A DNA stretch of 9,626 bases from Dehalococcoidales bacterium (lineage in GTDB: Bacteria; Chloroflexota; Dehalococcoidia; E44-bin15), in NCBI GenBank assembly GCA_012974295.1, contig JAAXQM010000058.1, positions 1 to 9,626 of the forward strand. Reading direction: 5' to 3'. The notes beneath the pieces were generated by a model. It was not told the DNA's origin and did not search any database. It saw nothing but the letters and a program-made list of their open reading frames with translations. Made by a program: the position numbers and the translations under genes. This document shows positions 6,318 through 9,626 of this stretch, piece by piece. Numbering within the stretch: position 1 is the stretch's first letter; each line of letters starts with the position of its first letter.

Positions 6318-7305
6318 TTTTCACTTCCAACTGCTGAACATCCTGTATAATCTCACGAATATCTATGTTTACCGGACAGGCCCTGACACACCGGCCACAT
6401 CCAATACAGCCCAGGGCTCCGAACTGCCTGGGGAAATAGAGTAGCTTATGGCTGAACCTTTGTCTGAGGCGGGATCCCTTCGTAGAGCGGGGGTCATGGC
6501 CTCCGGCAATGCGGGTGAACCCGGGTGACTGGCAGCTCTCCCAGCTACGTACTCGCTCGATCCTCTCCTTATCGGTGTAGTCGCGCACATCGAAGCAGTA
6601 GCAGGTGGGACAGACATAAGAGCAAATATTACAGTGAATACATCTATCGGCTAGACGGTCCCAGAACGGTTCGTCAAAAGCTTGACGCATTTTCTCGGCG
6701 ATACCGTCACTGGGGACCTCTGAGAGTACGGGAGCTGGGGGAGACGATACATCGGCAGTGGTCAACAGATTATCGGGCAGCAGTGCTTTGCCTTTATCGG
6801 TTAATACCTGAGCAATATAGCCATCCGCTACCTCAGTAAGGAGGATATCTACGTTGGCAGGGTCATGAGGACCGCTGCCCATGCTGCTGCAAAAGCACTC
6901 GGGGCAGGCGGTGATGCAGGCGAGGCCGATGAGGGCAGTTTTGTCGCGGTGCTGCCGGTACAGATCATCTGCCGGTTCTTCCAGGAAAGGGAAATCGTTC
7001 ATGGCCATACCCTGTGCATCGCAGGGGCGAATGCCAAATATCGCTGTTTCCTTCTCAATAACTGCCGGTATTAATTCGGTCTGCCCATCTTTCTGCTCCA
7101 CGTAGAACAGTGTCTCCGAGGAAGGATAGAACCACTCTTTAGGAGACAGTGTGGTATTATCGAAGTCGAAGACAATGTCCTCTACTTGGTCAATCTTGCT
7201 GAAAAGGAGTAAATCATCAACCCGGGTAGGCGCTACGAGGTTGCGTTCCTCCATTAGCTGGCCCAGCCAGGTTAGAAGGTCTTTCTTAGATATAAACTCA
7301 CTCAT
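6307..7305 (-). CDS. flxB: FlxB-like 4Fe-4S dicluster protein (AsrA/HydB-type)
   Basis: A 332-residue soluble iron-sulfur protein of the AsrA/HydB/FlxB group that probably links the flavin protein FlxA to FlxC and MvhD. The N-terminal two thirds carry family blocks such as FGIRPCDAQGM (90-100) and the cysteine-rich LACITACPECFCSS (128-141). The C-terminal part binds two clusters: C222/C225/C228/C232, followed by PTCYC with two more cysteines, and C300/C303/C306/C310. The length is close to that of AsrA. ATG 7305 overlaps the upstream flxC-like stop as ATGA, and the 3' end overlaps flxA by 11 bases. No transmembrane segment is seen, so a cytoplasmic location is expected. The name FlxB rests on gene order; the protein family alone would also fit a sulfhydrogenase or sulfite reductase subunit A. 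Confidence 0.85.
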   Translation of the reverse strand: MSEFISKKDLLTWLGQLMEERNLVAPTRVDDLLLFSKIDQVEDIVFDFDNTTLSPKEWFYPSSETLFYVEQKDGQTELIPAVIEKETAIFGIRPCDAQGMAMNDFPFLEEPADDLYRQHRDKTALIGLACITACPECFCSSMGSGPHDPANVDILLTEVADGYIAQVLTDKGKALLPDNLLTTADVSSPPAPVLSEVPSDGIAEKMRQAFDEPFWDRLADRCIHCNICSYVCPTCYCFDVRDYTDKERIERVRSWESCQSPGFTRIAGGHDPRSTKGSRLRQRFSHKLLYFPRQFGALGCIGCGRCVRACPVNIDIREIIQDVQQLEVKSEA

Positions 7306-8162
7306 TCGCTAATTCCCAGCTTCTCCTCTTTCTCGAAGGTAGAAAACGGCATTGCAGTTTCCGCATCGATACCTGCCTGGAAATTGAAAAGCTCCTCTAC
7401 CTCTTTTCCCAGCTTGCGATTAAGCAGGCTGAGTGGGATGTTTACCGGGCAGACCCGCTCGCATTCATTGCAATCGATGCAACGTCCTGCCAGGTGGAAA
7501 GCGCGCATGGTATTCCATACCTCGTTTTCCTCCGGGGCTATTCTGATGCCAACCCACATCGGATCAAGGCGTTCCACGAAGCATTCGGGGCAGTAGCATC
7601 CGGGACAGACCTGACGGCAGGCATAGCAGCGTATGCAACGGCTGAATTGCTCCTCCCAGAATGCCCGTCTCTCCCCTGCCGATTTGTCTTCCATCCCGGT
7701 TACATCTGGATAGGTGTCGGGGACATCTGCCTCTGATGCTGGTTCTCCTACCAGAAAATCATATAGTACTGGTGTATGCTGCTGGCACATACGGCAGGTA
7801 TCCTGAAGCTCCCCGCTCGTATTGTCCAAACCAGCCTTGACTACACCGGGACACACCACCCCGATGATGGAGACTTTATCCCGTTGAACCTGGCTCTCAT
7901 TGATAAGTAGATTAATAGCCCTGGAGTCGCAGGGCTTGACCACGATAGCAGTAGCTTTACCCTTACGGTTAAGCAGGTACTTGGTCAGGTTATGGGTGCA
8001 GGTCTGGTCGAAGATAAGCCTATCTATATCGTTTGGTTGATAAACGAACAGTGGACGAGCGCCCACGCCATCGGTAGCTCGTTCGTATCCGATAACGCAA
8101 TCTACCGTTCCACTTTCCAGAAGCTCTTTAGCTTTGCCACGTATCTCTTCGCTGAAGTCCAT
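7302..8162 (-). CDS. flxC: FlxC-like protein: FrhB-type N-terminus plus 4Fe-4S dicluster domain
   Basis: A 286-residue iron-sulfur protein. The N-terminal half (to about 130) resembles the coenzyme F420 hydrogenase/dehydrogenase beta-subunit family: VDCVIGYERA (20-29), VVKPCDSRAINLL (74-86), GVVCPGVVKAG (101-111) and the pair C123/C126. The second half binds two clusters: C176/C179/C182/C186 followed by PGCYCPEC, and C228/C231/C234/C238. It is likely to relay electrons between FlxB and MvhD. The upstream mvhD stop and its ATG share one base (TGATG), with AAGGA nine bases before the start; its own 3' end overlaps flxB by four bases. Such tight packing implies a complex made in fixed proportions. 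Use of F420 is not implied: the flavin and F420 sites of FrhB cannot be confirmed here. Confidence 0.8.
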   Translation of the reverse strand: MDFSEEIRGKAKELLESGTVDCVIGYERATDGVGARPLFVYQPNDIDRLIFDQTCTHNLTKYLLNRKGKATAIVVKPCDSRAINLLINESQVQRDKVSIIGVVCPGVVKAGLDNTSGELQDTCRMCQQHTPVLYDFLVGEPASEADVPDTYPDVTGMEDKSAGERRAFWEEQFSRCIRCYACRQVCPGCYCPECFVERLDPMWVGIRIAPEENEVWNTMRAFHLAGRCIDCNECERVCPVNIPLSLLNRKLGKEVEELFNFQAGIDAETAMPFSTFEKEEKLGISE

Positions 8163-8590
8163 CAGACAGTTTCCTTATGCAGTGTCGTCTCTTTCGGCCC
8201 CATCCTTGCAAGGTCCTCGGTGAACGAGGATACTACGTTGGCCCACCTCTTCCCCTCGGAGGCGGATACCCACTGTATCTGGAACCTTTGCTTTTCAATG
8301 CCTATGTACTCTAATAAAGTGTGAAGCAGGGCAAGGCGGCGGCGGGCGTAGTAATTGCCTTCACTGTAATGGCAGTCGCCGGGGTGGCAGCCAGCAATCA
8401 GAACCCCGTCAGCCCCCTGCTGAAAGCTTTTTACTATCAGAAGGGGATCGACCCTTCCCGAGCATGGCACGCGGATAATGCGAATATTCGATGGATAGCA
8501 GATACGGCTGGTGCCCGCCAGGTCGGCACCGGCGTAGCTGCACCAGTTACATAAAAAACCCACTATTTTTGGTTGATATTCTACCGCCAT
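8162..8590 (-). CDS. mvhD: MvhD/FlxD-type hydrogenase iron-sulfur subunit (cysteine form)
   Basis: A 142-residue MvhD-family protein, the electron entry subunit of HdrA in Flx-Hdr complexes (FlxD). Visible cysteines are C14 and C17 (FLCNWCSYAGADLAG), C43 (PCSGRVDP), C68 and C73 (IAGCHPGDCHY). It aligns end to end with the protein at 1590-2015 but has cysteine at residue 68, where that one has a TGA codon. The frame extends upstream to 8689, but that extension lies inside hdrA and has no family similarity; ATG 8590 is chosen because AGGTGA lies eight bases before it and MAVEYQPKIVGF is the normal family start. It overlaps the hdrA stop by ten bases and abuts flxC. Confidence 0.92.
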   Translation of the reverse strand: MAVEYQPKIVGFLCNWCSYAGADLAGTSRICYPSNIRIIRVPCSGRVDPLLIVKSFQQGADGVLIAGCHPGDCHYSEGNYYARRRLALLHTLLEYIGIEKQRFQIQWVSASEGKRWANVVSSFTEDLARMGPKETTLHKETV

Positions 8591-9626
8591 AGCGATGTCA
8601 CCTGGGCCAGCAGTTGCTGCTGGGTAAAGCCGCGCAGGTTGGCGGCTCCAAAACGGCAAGTGGCAACACACAAGCCACAGCCCTTGCACAAGGCCTCGTT
8701 AATGACCGAGATGGTCCGTCCATCCCTGGTGACCTGGGTGTCGATAGCCTTGAAGGGGCATACCTTTGTGCATAACAAACATCCGCCACACTTCACAGGG
8801 TCTATATTGGCTACTAAGGGATCGGTGGTCAGGACATCCTGGCTGAAGAGAGCTGCCACCTTTGCAGCGGCAGCGCTACCCTGGGCAACGCTTTCCGGGA
8901 TATCCTTGGGGCCGATACAGGAGCCGGCGAGAAGTATGCCATCAGTATTAGTTTCCACCGGACGTAGCTTGGGATGCGCTTCGATGAAGAAGTTATACGC
9001 GTTGTAGCTGATATTAAGTTTCTGGGCCAGCTGTGCGGCGCCAGTGCTTGGCTCAATACCAGTGGCCAGCACCACCAGGTCGGCGGCAATTTCAACTGGT
9101 CGCCCGATAAGGGAGTCGTCCCCACATACTATTAACTTCTTGCCTTCCTCGAATATTTTAGATACCCGGCCACGAATATATAACGTGCCAAACTCCTCCT
9201 GAGCCCGCCGGGAAAACTCATCGAAATCCTTCCCCCCTGCTCTGATATCGATATAGAAGTTGTAGCACTGCACGTTGGGATCATGCTCTTTAAGCATGAT
9301 AGCCTGTTTTGCCATATACATACAGCAGACCTTGCTGCAGTACGGCCGCCCCTTCTGCTCGTCACGGGAGCCCACGCAGCTTATAAATACCACAGTTTTA
9401 GGGTGTGCTCCATCCGAGGGGCGCAGAACTTCCCCACCGGTCGGTCCCGAGGCGCTGAGCAGCCTCTCCAACTGCAATCCGGTGATGACATCGGGGTATA
9501 TGCCACCTCCATATTCGGAATAAGCGCTGTGATCGAAGGTCTGAAAACCGGTAGCAACCACAATAGCGCCAAACTTTTCGGTGAGGATCTCATCCTGCTG
9601 CTCCCAGTCAATAGCACCTGCGAGGC
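8581..9626 (-). CDS. hdrA: HdrA-like FAD/iron-sulfur protein, C-terminal part (5' end outside window)
   Basis: The C-terminal 347 residues of an HdrA, open at the right edge. The frame runs without a stop from 9624 (LAGAIDWEQQDE), so the GTG at 9561 is internal and not the start. Landmarks: VVATGF, ISCVGSRDEQ with YCSKVCCMY, FYIDIRAGGKDFDEF, DLVVLATGIEP, LLAGSCIGPKDIPES, then two ferredoxin motifs, CGGCLLCTKVCP and CKGCGLCVATCR. The second ends in Arg instead of the usual Pro. The gene stops with TAG at 8583-8581, after one HdrA unit, unlike the double gene at 2040-4959. It heads an operon with mvhD and flxCBA, so it is probably the bifurcating flavin subunit fed by NAD(P)H. It also serves as an intact reference for the segment lost from the other hdrA. 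Confidence 0.9.
   Translation of the reverse strand, partial: LAGAIDWEQQDEILTEKFGAIVVATGFQTFDHSAYSEYGGGIYPDVITGLQLERLLSASGPTGGEVLRPSDGAHPKTVVFISCVGSRDEQKGRPYCSKVCCMYMAKQAIMLKEHDPNVQCYNFYIDIRAGGKDFDEFSRRAQEEFGTLYIRGRVSKIFEEGKKLIVCGDDSLIGRPVEIAADLVVLATGIEPSTGAAQLAQKLNISYNAYNFFIEAHPKLRPVETNTDGILLAGSCIGPKDIPESVAQGSAAAAKVAALFSQDVLTTDPLVANIDPVKCGGCLLCTKVCPFKAIDTQVTRDGRTISVINEALCKGCGLCVATCRFGAANLRGFTQQQLLAQVTSLWR

Noticed and set aside
8591..8689. N-terminal extension of the second MvhD to 8689
   Set aside because: The extension lies within the hdrA coding sequence, has no MvhD similarity, and a good ribosome site precedes the ATG at 8590.

Overview
All recognisable genes lie on the minus strand, so the locus reads from the right edge (9626) to the left edge (1). 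The content points to a strictly anaerobic bacterium with a Wood-Ljungdahl-type one-carbon pathway, flavin-based electron bifurcation and nickel-iron hydrogenases: HdrA proteins, MvhD subunits, an Flx-type NAD(P)H dehydrogenase module, MetV and HypF. A candidate selenocysteine codon suggests a host that makes selenoproteins. Chloroflexota (Dehalococcoidia-like) or Desulfobacterota would fit, but the sequence alone does not decide this.

Layout in transcription order. Block 1 (9626-5484) is a tight operon with overlapping ends: hdrA (5' end outside the window), mvhD/flxD, flxC-like, flxB-like and flxA-like genes. A small NifU-type Fe-S scaffold gene (5399-5181) follows 84 bases later. A 221-base gap contains a long inverted repeat. 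Block 2 (4959-904) holds a second, double-length hdrA broken by a frameshift and apparent internal deletion near 4075, then a second mvhD with an in-frame TGA, then metV. After a 155-base gap with a small hairpin, hypF (747-1) runs off the left edge.

Proposed function: FlxA takes electrons from NAD(P)H, FlxB and FlxC carry them through [4Fe-4S] clusters, and MvhD passes them to the FAD of HdrA, which can split them between a low- and a high-potential acceptor such as ferredoxin. Block 2 resembles the hdrA-mvhD-metV part of the methylenetetrahydrofolate reductase complex of acetogens, in which HdrA and MvhD serve MetFV. No hdrB, hdrC or metF is present in the window.

The most notable points are (a) a probable selenocysteine at residue 68 of MvhD, with a SECIS-like hairpin 16 bases after the UGA and a cysteine at the same residue in the paralogue; (b) the broken double HdrA; and (c) two HdrA-MvhD modules side by side, one tied to NAD(P)H and one to one-carbon reduction.
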